Assembly: GCF_036898095.1 (NCBI RefSeq)
Contig: NC_090744.1
Location: 94,739,228-94,803,227, forward strand
Length of the DNA stretch: 64,000 nt
Reading direction: 5' to 3'
Source of the DNA: Palaemon carinicauda
Taxonomy: Eukaryota > Arthropoda > Malacostraca > Decapoda > Palaemonidae
Shown here: piece after piece, positions 19,644-29,534 of the stretch
Layout: each line of letters opens with the position of its first letter
Position numbering within the stretch: the stretch's first letter is position 1
Translations under genes and position numbers: made by a program
The notes under the pieces: model-generated
The model's database searches: none
Seen by the model: the letters and a program-made list of their open reading frames with translations, nothing else
Told to the model about the DNA's origin: nothing

Positions 19644-22430
19644 CAGTGGTACCTCTACATACGAATTTAATCCGTTCCAGAACCAACTTCGGATGTAGAA
19701 ACAAATTTTCCCATAAGAATACATTGAAATAGGATTAATCCGTGGTTGAGCCCAAAAACCTATGATAACTTCTTAATAAACTACTACACATAATTTCCCA
19801 TGAGAATAATGCACACTAAATTAGATAATAGACATGTAAAAAAGAAGAATTAGCAAAAAATGATAAATAAGAAACGGGTTTTTAGCGTCACTTTACCTTA
19901 GAAACTCCAGCGCAGGTGTTGTTGGTCTTGCTACGCAGAGAGGAGACGGACGGGCGACGAGGAGGTAGAGAGGTTAACTACGATAAACGTACACTACCGT
20001 AACTTATTCTAACTTACACTAAGTGAACTTTAACATAACTTAGCTTATTTTTTTTTTTATTTTTATATTTTATATTTTTTTTTGCATTTTCTTTTTTTCT
20101 TTTTGATGATTAATTTCAATCACTTTTACTCTCTACACTTAAAATTGATTGAATTTCTTTCGCTTCACTCTTTGCCGTTTTCTTTGTTTCACTTTCTTCC
20201 GCTTCACTCTTTGCCGTTTTCTTCGAATCACTTACATCCTCTTCATCACGAGTTCGCTTTGTAGTTTTTTTAAAGAAATGATCGATAGATAGTTGCTTGG
20301 TACGGCTTTTCAGAATGTTTCGAAAGTGAGTTAGGCAAACATCATCGAACTGCGAAACTACACGACAAACCTGCAATATTTTTGGGTGGTATTTGTCGAT
20401 GAAGTCGACCACGTCTTGATATTTTCCTAACACCTCTTTTATATGCGCCGAACCTAACACATGTTCTACCTCCTCGCTCCCTTCCTCGTCATCACTCATG
20501 TGCTCAGACGTAGCATGGAGTTCCTTGAGCTCATCTGTGGTAAGTTCGTCGTGATGTTCGGCGACGAGTTCCGTAACGTCATCTGCGTCGACCTCCAGAC
20601 CCATGGACTTGCCAAGGGAGACGATTTCCTCTACGTCTTCCGCTGCACCCTCTACGGGATCAGGTTCGGGGTCAAAACCTTCGAAATCTCGGGAAGAAAC
20701 TGCATCAGGCCAAAGCTTCCTCCAGGCAGAATTGAGGGTCCGTCAAGTTAATCCCACCCAAGCCTGATCTGTGATCTTCAAGCAGTGCACGATGTTGAAG
20801 TGGCTCCTCCAAAATTCACGCAAAGTTAAGTTGGTGCTTTGCGTGACATTAAAGCACTGCTTAAATAGGTGCTTGGTGTACAGCTTCTTAAAATTAGAGA
20901 TGACTTGCTGGTCCATGGGCTGGAGGATAGAGGTGGTATTCGTTAGAAGATACAGCACCTTTATGAACTTGAATTCATTGAAGATATCATCTTCAAGTCT
21001 GGGGGGGGGGGGTGAGCGGGTGCATTGTCAAGGCATAGCAGGCACTTTAAAGGCAATTTCTGTTCATGAAGATACTTCTTCACAGAAGGGCCGAGAACTT
21101 GGTTAACCCATTGCACAAAGAACTGCCTAGTGACCCAGGCCTTCGAGTTTGATCGCCAGAAAACATGAAGCTGGTCCTTATCGACGTTGTGTGCCTAAAG
21201 GCCCTAGGGTTCTCAGAATGGTAAACCAGTAAGGGCTTGACTTTTAAAGTCCCTGCTAGCGTTGGCACATAGGGCAAGAGTCAACCGATCCTTCATTGGC
21301 TTATGCCCAGGCAATTTCTTCTCTTCGGCGGTGATGTAGGTTCGACTGGGCATCTTCTTCCAAAACAGCCCGGTTTCATCACAATTAAACACTTGCTGCT
21401 CTACGTAGCCTTCTTCCAGCACAATCCTTTCGAAGTTCTTGACAAAGTCAGCTGCAGCCTTTGTGTCCGCACTAGCAGCCTCTCCGTGGCGAACAACTGA
21501 ATGAATCCCGGACTGTTTCTTAAATTTCTCAAACCAGCCACGAGATGCCTTGAAATCATCTGAGGAAGGTTCGGTTGAACTCTCCCCAGCATCACCCCCA
21601 GAGCTCTCCTCCTTCAAGTCCGTAAAGATGGCGAGCGCCTTCTCGCAGATGACGGTTTCGGTGATGGTGTCGCCAACGATCTCTCTGTCCTTGATCCACA
21701 CTAGCAGAAGTCGTTCCCTCTCTTCTATGATAGGGCTATGGCGTTTTGAAATAATGGTGATCCCCTTAGAAGGTTTCACTGCTTTAATAGCTTCCTTCTG
21801 TTTAAGGATTGTCGAGATCGTCGACATATTACGGCCATACTGTTTAGCAAGTTCACTCACGCGGACGCCACGCTCATGTTTTTCAATAATTTCCTGCTTT
21901 ACGTCTAAAGAAAGCATTTCCTTCTTCCTTTTCTCACCACTACCACTACCACTTGCAAAACTAAGCCTTTTAGGACCCATACTCTACGTAAATTACCGTT
22001 AAAGGATGCACGTAAAAAATCACGATTAAAACATAGTTGATAGCAGAACGCACAGGGCACAACCACAAGCAGCCGACGAGAACAGAGGACTGACCCGAGC
22101 CGCACTAATTGAGGGTCCCTCCGAGGTCGAAGTGCTGCCTTCTATCGGCGGAAATAAAAAACACTTCAGGCGCTATGAGCACCGACTACTCGTACGAGTA
22201 TTGTTTACTTCGGGTGTCGAAAAAAACATTCGGGTGTAGAGTAGGAACGTGTTCGAATTGTACTTCGCGTGTAGAAAAATTCGGATACAACCATACAACT
22301 GGTACGACGAAAATTCCTTACTTTGTGTGTCGAAATAAAATTCGGGTGTAGAGTCAAATATTTGCTCGAATTTTACTTCGGATGTTGGAAAATTCGGATG
22401 TAGATACGTTCGGATGTAGAGGTTCCACTG
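19644..22430 (-). mobile_element. Tigger/pogo-like DNA transposon with TA target duplications
   Basis: The element is 2787 bp, bounded by inverted repeats: CAGTGGTACCTCTACATACG at the left and the complement of CAGTGGAACCTCTACATCCG at the right. Both ends are flanked by TA (19642-19643 and 22431-22432), the duplication expected of the Tc1/mariner-pogo superfamily. It carries one transposase gene on the minus strand, broken. Sub-terminal repeats of TTCGGATGTAGA type occur inside both ends. Confidence 0.9.
20116..21980 (-). pseudogene. Tigger/JERKY-type transposase, frameshifted
   Basis: The first 768 bp (21980-21213) are open and start MGPKRLSFASG. They hold a Psq/CENP-B type helix-turn-helix (VSELAKQYGRNMSTISTIL, residues ~41-59) and a second CENP-B-like domain (ASRGWFEKFKKQSGI). 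The first DDE aspartate lies in FNCDETGLFWKKMP. The frame shifts after LCANAS near 21270 and again at a run of C in 21001-21012 (plus strand G run); the second aspartate is in LLCLDNAPAH near 21040 and the third in TSILQPMDQQVISNF near 20910. An acidic C-terminus (DDEEGSEEVEHVLG) and Lys-rich tail end at 20116, with at least one stop near 20743. It is a fossil of a host-gene-like family (TIGD1 relatives), but the TIRs show it is a transposon. Confidence 0.9.
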
Positions 22431-22432
22431 TA

Positions 22433-22875
22433 TCTCGACAATTGCAATATTCTATTCTCTTAAGAGAGAATTGCTTCACGAGTCAGACTTGCTTCATTTT
22501 GTCACAGCCTATGGATCGGGGTATATTGAGGAATTTCTTTTGGACTTCCAAGTAGAGAAGGGTCTTCCACTAGGAGAATTGCTTCAAGATCAATTCAATC
22601 TTCCTTCTTTTGATCACAACATACGGATCATGATATACAGTATCAGGAAAGCTCTATTGAACTCCCAAGGAGAGAGTGGAGCTCTTGGGAATACTGATGG
22701 CATGTCAGCAGCGAGAGTTTTCCCTTCAGATTACCATATCAACAGTCAGCGCAACTGTTTATGCACAAACGACCTTCCAGATCTACAGTGACAATGTTTT
22801 TCAAGACTTCTTTCGTTGATGGAGAGGCTCCCCAAGCGATAACTCAAGTAGTTTCTGAAGTGTCATAAGTCTGAA
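22433..22875. other. Unassigned segment after Tigger
   Basis: A 106-codon frame at 22471-22791 is open but I do not recognise it and it has no partner exon or domain; its codon make-up (runs of Leu/Gly/Gln) does not decide the matter. It may belong to relic F. Confidence 0.3.
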
Positions 22876-22879
22876 ACCA

Positions 22880-23790
22880 GCATTTTATTATTATTTTTAT
22901 TCAATCTACAACTTTTGATGGAAAAATAGGATGCTATAAGCCCAAGGGCTCCAACAAGGAAAAATAGCCCAGTGAGGAAAGGAAGTAATGAAATTAATAA
23001 GTTTTATGAGAAATAAAGAATAAATATAAATATCTTTGGATTAGTAACAGTATTAAAACAGATCTGTTATATATAAACTTTGAAGAGAGACTTACGTGAG
23101 CCTGTTCAACAGAAATATTCGCTGGAAGTTTGAACTTCTGTAGGTCGACCGATTCAACTGTGTGACTGGGAAGATCACTCCACAATCTGGTCATGCCTGG
23201 AATCAAAGTTCTAAAATACTATAGTGTTGAGCTTTATGATGGAGAAGGCAAGACTTAGAATTAACTGCATACCTAGTACTACATACAGGGTGTTACTGTC
23301 TGGGAAGATCTAAATGTGAAGTATAGTCAGAATAAAGAAAAATCTTATGCAACATGCAAAAAGAATTAATTGAAAGAAAGTACCAGTGATTAATATCAAT
23401 ATCAGGAATAAGAAATTTAGTAGACCACACATTTTTGTCCAACAAATTAAAATTAGAGTCAGGAGATGAAGACCAGACAGGAGAGCAATACTTGAAATAA
23501 GATAGAATGAAAGAATTAAAACATTTCTATAGAATAGATAGATCATTAAAAATCTTAAAAAAGCTTCCCAATTTTTTTTTTTTTTTGCAGTTTAATAAGA
23601 AATAGACCAAATATTTCTCAAAAGTAAATTTGCAATCAAGAATCACACCTAAAATATTTAAAGTTGTATATAGGTAAAGAAACTTTATTAATGCAGAGAT
23701 CTGGATGTCGAGAAGCCAATGTCTTCGACTGACTTACAATCATACTTTGAGTTTTGTTTTGGTTTAACTTCATGCCCCATAATTTGCACT
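22880..23790 (-). repeat. R-like interspersed repeat, diverged subfamily
   Basis: The start (AAAAATAGGATGCTATAAGC then AAGGGCTCCAAC and AAAAATAGCCCAGTGAGG) matches R, but the remainder to about 23790 differs from copies 1-4 and is AT-rich with a T run at 23572-23586. It separates two parts of relic F. Confidence 0.55.
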
Positions 23791-23859
23791 TTACCGTCTA
23801 GTTTCGGTGGAACATTTATACCAGATGACCTACTCTAATAGCTGAATGACAAACTTGAT

Positions 23860-25700
23860 CGCAGAAACTCCTCTGCTGTTCACAAATGTATCCAAGGATG
23901 AATGAGTGCCCACCTGAGTAACACATCTGTCTTAGGGATATGTTCCACAGAAGAAACGCGCCTGCTTTTCAACTTGATAGAAATGCATGCAGTGTTAATA
24001 ATATTGCAAGCTTTTCAAATGATTTAGGTACATCAACGAAGTGGTCCATGTTTCATAGACCCTTAACCAGTTCTACTCTTGGGAAGCTGTCAGGCTATAT
24101 GGCAAAAACTTCACCAGCAGAGTTCCACTTGACTCCCTGCCTCCAGAGATGCTGCTGTTCACAGACGCATCCAAGGAGAGGTAGTACACACACCTGAGGA
24201 ACCAGACCGCCTCATGACTGTGGTCCAAAGATGAGAATGTCCTGCATATCAATCTGTTGGAAATGCTAGTAGCGCTCCTAACGCTATAAACTCTCTAACA
24301 AAGTTTGTGAGGGCACTTGGTAGCGTTGGTGAGCGACAACGCTACTGTAGTGACTTAAAAGAGCTGTTGGCGAGGAAATTCTCTCAGCTGTCAGAGGCAG
24401 GTGGTAGGTGCAGAGTGGTCCTTACTACGCTGTGTGGCAGAAAGGCTTCTTGCCCTTTTGGGGTTCCCTATCGATCAACTTGTTCGCTACTTGGCTGAAT
24501 AAGAAGCTTTCAATGTACTGTTTACCAATCCCAAACCTGTCAGCAGCAATTGAGGATGCTTTCCAATATCCCTAGGACAACTTGGATTCTTAGACCTTTC
24601 CTCCTATCTGTCTGATATGTCAAGTAATCAACAGACTGTCGATGACCTCAAATGTCAGGTTGGCCATGGTGGCTCTCACGTGGCCACACACCGAATGGTT
24701 TCCAGAATTTGCAGCTGCTCTTCGTCGAGTCGTCGAGTTACCCCTAGAACTATCCCAATGGCCCAATCTTCTCTTTCAGCATCATCTGCAATGGCACCAC
24801 AACTCAGTAGTGTCCCTGTCACTTCACAGATGGAGACTATCCTGCAACTCCTCAGAGTAAAAAGATTTTTGCAAGGCACTGCATAGGAGATGTCTGGATA
24901 TCTGCGAAGATCCTTAGCAGCTATCTACCAGGGAAAGGGAGGCATCTACTGCTATTGCGAATGGTGTCTTAGATAAAATAGTTTTCCAGTCTGAGCATCT
25001 CTGCAACTAATTGCAGATTTCCTCATTTACTTTCACATGGAGAAACTCCTCTCAGTCCTAGAGGTGAAAGGCTATCGCTCAGCCTTGAGCCAGGTCTTCA
25101 GACTGAAGGGCTTGTACCTTTCTTTTAGGCGCGAATTGTCCATTTCATGAGAAGCTTCGAACAGTCTTGCCCCACGAGGGAAATCAGACCTCCAGCTTGG
25201 GATGTCACTAGCGTTCTCAGCTCTTTCAGATGTTCACTTTACAAACCCTTAAGGAGGGTGTCAGGTAGGAATCTGGCACTCAAGACTGTCTTCCAGTTAC
25301 TGAAACCTCAGCAAAAAGGGTAAGTGAAAACATCACCTATGCCATTAGTCATTCCTTGGGAAGGAAGGTCTCATTAATCTTTATCCCAGAGTTTGTAACC
25401 AAAACCCAGAACCCATTTGTCCACGACTCCAGGTTTGAGTCCTCCATCTCCTCTCTCCAAGAGTGATCGGGATGATCTGCTTCTTTATCCTATGAAAGTG
25501 CTACTGCGCTATCTTAAGGAAACTCAGGTCCTCAGACCAGAGTGCCAGAATCACTATCCAATAACTAAGAACACAGTCTCTTTCTGGCTTCGTGAGACCA
25601 TCAGATGCCTCTGGCCCGAGTCCCCCTAGTCTTCAAGAAGTATCTTTCTGTAGTGCAAGTGGGGAAGGGAGGAGTCTGTAGGTGCGAGACAACATTCAAT
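23860..25700 (+). pseudogene. Relic F: RNase H, methyltransferase-like and YR remains
   Basis: RNase H motif LLFTDASKE is at about 24150 and a second, more diverged copy (LLFTNVSKDE) at about 23870, followed in each case by similar sequence, suggesting a partial tandem duplication. Methyltransferase-like sequence (LTWPHTEWFPEF) is near 24690. YR remains run from about 24870: a GYLRRSLAAIYQGK segment, EVKGYRSALSQVFRLKG near 25060, and LLLYPMKVLLRYL then NTVSFWLRETIR at 25470-25610. Frames change often and the C-terminal H-x-x-R and Tyr boxes are not clearly preserved. Most similar to beta-family elements B and G. Confidence 0.75.
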
Positions 25701-26297
25701 GGTCACTACCTGTATGAATATCTACCCACAAATTCGTCTATGCTTTTATCCTGGGATCTGAGGTAGTTGTTCAAGAGGCTGTATAGCAAGCCTAGCTCCC
25801 TCATGGGACAAGAAGCATCTTGTATTAGGTAGCAGTCATGACATAAGCTTAAGAATGAAAGGTAAGAATGTCTGGCCAATTTTTCTTTCTTCTTCCCCTC
25901 ACTTTGATGTGCAGCAGTCATGCTGTTATGGAGTTGGACCAGACAATCAATGCAGGTAAACTATTCTGCAGAGTATCTTTCTTTTAAAATTTGTTTTTTG
26001 TTGAATTATCACCCAATCCTTCTGTTTGAGGGGAAGGATGGATAAAATATATGGACACCCATATCTCACATAATGCCTATACATTTGGACATTCATATTC
26101 GTAGGAATATAGATTCTTCAGAGGACATCTAGTTCCTTGTAGAGACCTAACCTAGCATCTTTATATTTTAGTAGTTAGGAGGTTGACAGGAGTTCTGACT
26201 TTCTCTCCAATACAGGACCAAAGTACATTAACAATCCCTTGGTCAGTTTCTTAATATGGACTATCACCCTCCTACAATGAGTCACCTATTAAAGGTT
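25701..26297. other. 3' non-coding part of relic F
   Basis: No coding signal. The position between the YR remains and the ICR corresponds to the 3' non-coding region of other DIRS copies. Confidence 0.45.
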
Positions 26298-26470
26298 GAA
26301 GGTTTGTATTGCATGTAGGAAGAAATAATAAATTTTTTAATCAATTTGTATTTTTCCTGACTGTACAAACCTGAAATCTTTAAGTTACACTGCCCGCTTC
26401 AAACATCCCACAAGTCCTAGGCCAAAGGTAAAAGTGAAGATAGCTCTAGCTGTCAGGTGTGCGTATCCTA
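26298..26470 (+). repeat. ICR and start of right ITR of relic F
   Basis: GGTTTGTATTGCATGTAGG joined to TTGTATTTTTCCTGACTGTACAAACCTG has the same layout as the ICRs of B (53707-53814) and G (45941-46023). The right ITR that follows is cut at 26470 by the LTR element and resumes at 27931. Confidence 0.65.
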
Positions 26471-26766
26471 TGTGACGAGCCGAGAGAAGGTTGTGACTCA
26501 AAGGCAGGAGGAAAGCAACTGAGTAACTTTATTACAGAACACTCGCTTTTATATACAAAGACTCCAGGCAAAAAGGGCATACAAAACATAACAGGCAATT
26601 TCATGTTCAAACCGATACCGCACCGGTTAACAGTTAACGGTGAGAAAAACAGACATGTTATTTCAGGTTCTTATTAGTGCGAGGGCAGAGCGAAGATACA
26701 AGCATAATATATACACAAAATGTAATGTTGTTACTATGTACGATCGTGTGACACACGGTTGGTACA
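26471..26766 (-). repeat. 3' LTR of the small LTR element
   Basis: 296 bp, TG...CA ends, direct repeat of 27635-27930. Minus-strand orientation follows from the gag remnant and the purine tract beside it. Confidence 0.85.
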
Positions 26767-26799
26767 TGGCTCCCCCCCCCCTAAAAATGACATACTGTA

Positions 26800-27625
26800 C
26801 TGTACATGTTGAATAGGGCACCCTGATCTGGAGTGGTAGTAGCAAAACTGCGGCTGATGAGTGGCTGTAGAAGTCGTTGGTTGGGGCGCGAGCGAGTGGT
26901 GGATGATGGGTGGCTTTGTTGCCGCTCCGGCTCGTCACGGGGTAGGCGTGTGTGTCCTACGGCATTCATAGGCGTGTGTGTCCTGCGGCATTCATAGGCG
27001 TGTGTGTCCTACGGCATTCATAGGCGCGTGTGTCCTACGGCATTCATAGGCGTGTGTGTCCTACGGCATTCATAGGCGTGTCCTACGGCATTCATAGGCG
27101 TGTGTGTCCTGCGGCATTCATAGGCGTGTGTGTCCTACGGCATTCATAGGCGTGTGTATCCTACGGCATTCATAGGCGCGTGTGTCCTACGGCATTCACG
27201 TCGGCTTCGGTTGAAGTTGAATAGGTTTCCTCTTCGTCAGGTGTGGAGGCGTTGATGGATGTCTTGAAGGTCGTGAAGTGGCTGTCCATAAGGGCGTCGG
27301 CTTTGGTCATTAAGTCCTTTATGGGTAAACTACCGACATCAGGTATGGCAGCGCGTACAGGTTCAGGTAAACGGCGTAGCCAAAGGGCACGAAGTAGATT
27401 CACCTCACGAGGAGAGAGAGCAGTCTGCGGCAGGTTGCAGGCGAGTGATACTGGTCATTTCCCTGAGGGTGAGCAAAGCCCTTTAGTCCCCCAACGGTTG
27501 TTGAGAGAGCTGAAAAAGCTTTGCTATATGAGCGGCTGGCGACGGCGAGTACTGCTGCAGAAGGTATGTTTTGAGGGCGTCATAGTAACGGTGAGGGGGG
27601 AAGCGGGAGGAGCGGGTCACTTTGT
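26800..27625 (-). pseudogene. Gag remnant of the small LTR element
   Basis: Read right to left, the sequence encodes FPPHRYYDALKTYLLQQYS, then LLRALWLRRLPEPVRAAIPD and KADALMDSHF, an arrangement typical of capsid domains of Gypsy-type gags in arthropods (RLP-x-x-VRA followed by ADA/ADK). A stop follows the first part (TAG near 27484). The capsid part runs into ADVNAVGHTRL and then into a 26-bp minisatellite. After the repeat a short Gln/Arg/Pro-rich tail leads to the purine tract. No zinc knuckle is visible. Family assignment is by motif recall. Confidence 0.65.
26944..27205. repeat. 26-bp minisatellite, 10 copies, within gag remnant
   Basis: The GGCATTCA landmark occurs 10 times at 26-bp spacing, with one interval of 22 bp (copy 5 to 6). 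On the gag strand a unit encodes NAVGHTRL-like residues, but the period is not a multiple of 3, so only one unit is in the gag frame. Confidence 0.9.
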
Positions 27626-27634
27626 GGTCACCAA

Positions 27635-27930
27635 TGTGACGGGCCGAGAGAAGGTTTTGACTCAAAGGCAGGATGAAAGCAACTGAGTAACTTTATTACA
27701 GAACACTCGCTTTTATATACAAAGACTCCAGGCAAAAAGGCAATACAAAATATAACAGGCAATTTCATGTTCAAACCGACACCACACCAATTAACAGTTA
27801 ACGGTGAGAAAAACAGACATGTTATTTCAGTTTCTTATTAGTGCGAGGGGAGAGTGAAGATACAAGCATAATATATACACAAAATGAAATGTCGTTACTA
27901 TGTACGATCGTGTGACACACGGTTGGTACA
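27635..27930 (-). repeat. 5' LTR of the small LTR element
   Basis: 296 bp, direct repeat of 26471-26766. The adjoining internal sequence (complement of 27612-27634, beginning TTGGTGACC) would be the primer-binding region, but I do not match it to a specific tRNA. Confidence 0.8.
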
Positions 27931-28070
27931 CCTACTTGCCACCCAGCAGGTAATTATGTTTACCTCATTGAAAAGCGTGGCCACTGTTTCCAACCTTGCT
28001 GAAGTTATGCACCTATTAAAGCTCTCAAGTTTGTCTAGCTAGGAAAAATATATATTGATTTAAAAACTTA
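27931..28070 (+). repeat. Right end of relic F after the LTR element
   Basis: The tip CTAGGAAAAATATATATTGA-TTTAAAAACTTA resembles the GTTAGGAAAAATACAAATT... right ends of other DIRS copies and complements the second half of the F ICR. It lies about 350 bp upstream of the first visible TBP exon. Confidence 0.55.
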
Positions 28071-28418
28071 TGAATTTTCTTGCAAAATGCTCTTGATGAA
28101 GCATTAACTTTGTATGTCTTGTCAGGTCCATGATTTATATAAATTGATAATTAACTGAAAATCTGTAAGCATTTGTTGCATTTTGCTATGTACGTTCAAC
28201 TTTAGCTTAATGTTCCCTTTAGTTCAGTTTTTGGGTTACCATTGATGAGTAGTATTAATGGCTGATATTTGCCATTTGGTTAATGTGCATTATCACTTTC
28301 TCTTGTATTAGTCATGTTGTTTGTAGATTTATTGCACCAGAAAACTACAGTACATGTATGTACTGTACTTACAAGCATACCATAAGGATATAGTAAATAA
28401 TTTCCTTTATTTCTTTAG

Positions 28419-28564
28419 CAGACTATGTCACCTGCAGTAGGTGGTGGTTCCCAGGTAGGGGCTGGAATGTTTGGTTCAGCAACTGGCCCCGCCACTCCTT
28501 TAGGTGGACCTATGACTCCAATGACTCCACATTCCTCAGATCCAAGTATTATTCCTCAGCTTCA
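28419..28564 (+). CDS. TBP: TATA-box-binding protein, N-terminal-region exon
   Basis: TBP binds the TATA element and nucleates pol I, II and III initiation complexes in the nucleus. This exon encodes QTMSPAVGGGSQ... through MTPMTPHSSDPSIIPQLQ, the metazoan linker immediately before the saddle domain; MTPMTP and PQLQ are diagnostic. The acceptor is TTTCTTTAG before 28419 and the donor is GTAAGT at 28565, leaving a split Gln codon (CA|A, phase 2) completed by the next exon. The reading frame is open from the acceptor through CAG ACT before the first ATG, so this is probably an internal exon and the usual start exon (with a Gln-rich region) lies upstream; I did not find it in the window. Confidence 0.9.
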
Positions 28565-28910
28565 GTAAGTTGATAATTTTTATCATTACACTACCGCAAT
28601 GTATTTACCTGTCACTGGTATTGTGTAACAAATCAAGATATGAATGAAAATTTAAAAGCAGTTTTCATGAGCTTTTGGATTTGCTTATTTGAATTATTAC
28701 TATATTTTTCTGAGAGGAGCATTGTAATGACGTAGCACCTTGGAGCTATTTCCATATTGTTGCATCATTTTACCAATTTTGAAGCTCAGTCTTCTTGAAG
28801 CTATTCAAGATGAAAATTTAAAAAAAAAAATTAGGAAAATGATGCAAGCACAGTACTATAATACTGTAGTGTTATAACTCATATCAGAGAAAATAGTAGT
28901 AATAGTAGTA
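28565..28910 (+). other. TBP intron 1, left flank
   Basis: AT-rich intron sequence with no further feature seen before the TA microsatellite. Confidence 0.7.
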
Positions 28911-29379
<469 letters not shown>

Positions 29380-29534
29380 CTGGTCGCGACGCGATAAACA
29401 TCTCGCCGCGCTCTCTCTTACCTTGTGCGACCCTTGTGTCCCCCGATCCTTTGTGCTTACCGCGTGTTACCCACGTGTTTCATTTTCACTTTCCCGTTCC
29501 ATCCTTGTGTCTCTTGGTGTGTTAGCCTTGTGTT

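Larger units (their letters stand above)
26471..27930 (-). mobile_element. Small internally deleted LTR retrotransposon (Gypsy-like gag, no pol)
   Basis: Two direct 296-bp repeats (26471-26766 and 27635-27930) begin TGTGACG and end GGTTGGTACA. CCTA precedes the first and follows the second, a 4-bp target duplication. A purine-rich tract on the minus strand (complement of 26769-26784, mostly G) adjoins the downstream LTR, and gag-like coding sequence runs on the same strand, so the element is read right to left. The internal region is only 868 bp and contains no protease, RT or integrase. The two LTRs differ at several positions, so it is not very recent. It is nested in the right ITR of relic F. 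Confidence 0.85.

Noticed and set aside
20116..21980. Domesticated TIGD/JRK host gene
   Set aside because: It has intact TIRs with TA duplications and a frameshifted coding region, so it is an ordinary transposon copy.
22471..22791. Small host gene of 106 codons
   Set aside because: No recognised similarity, no splice partners and flanked by mobile-element debris; left as unassigned.
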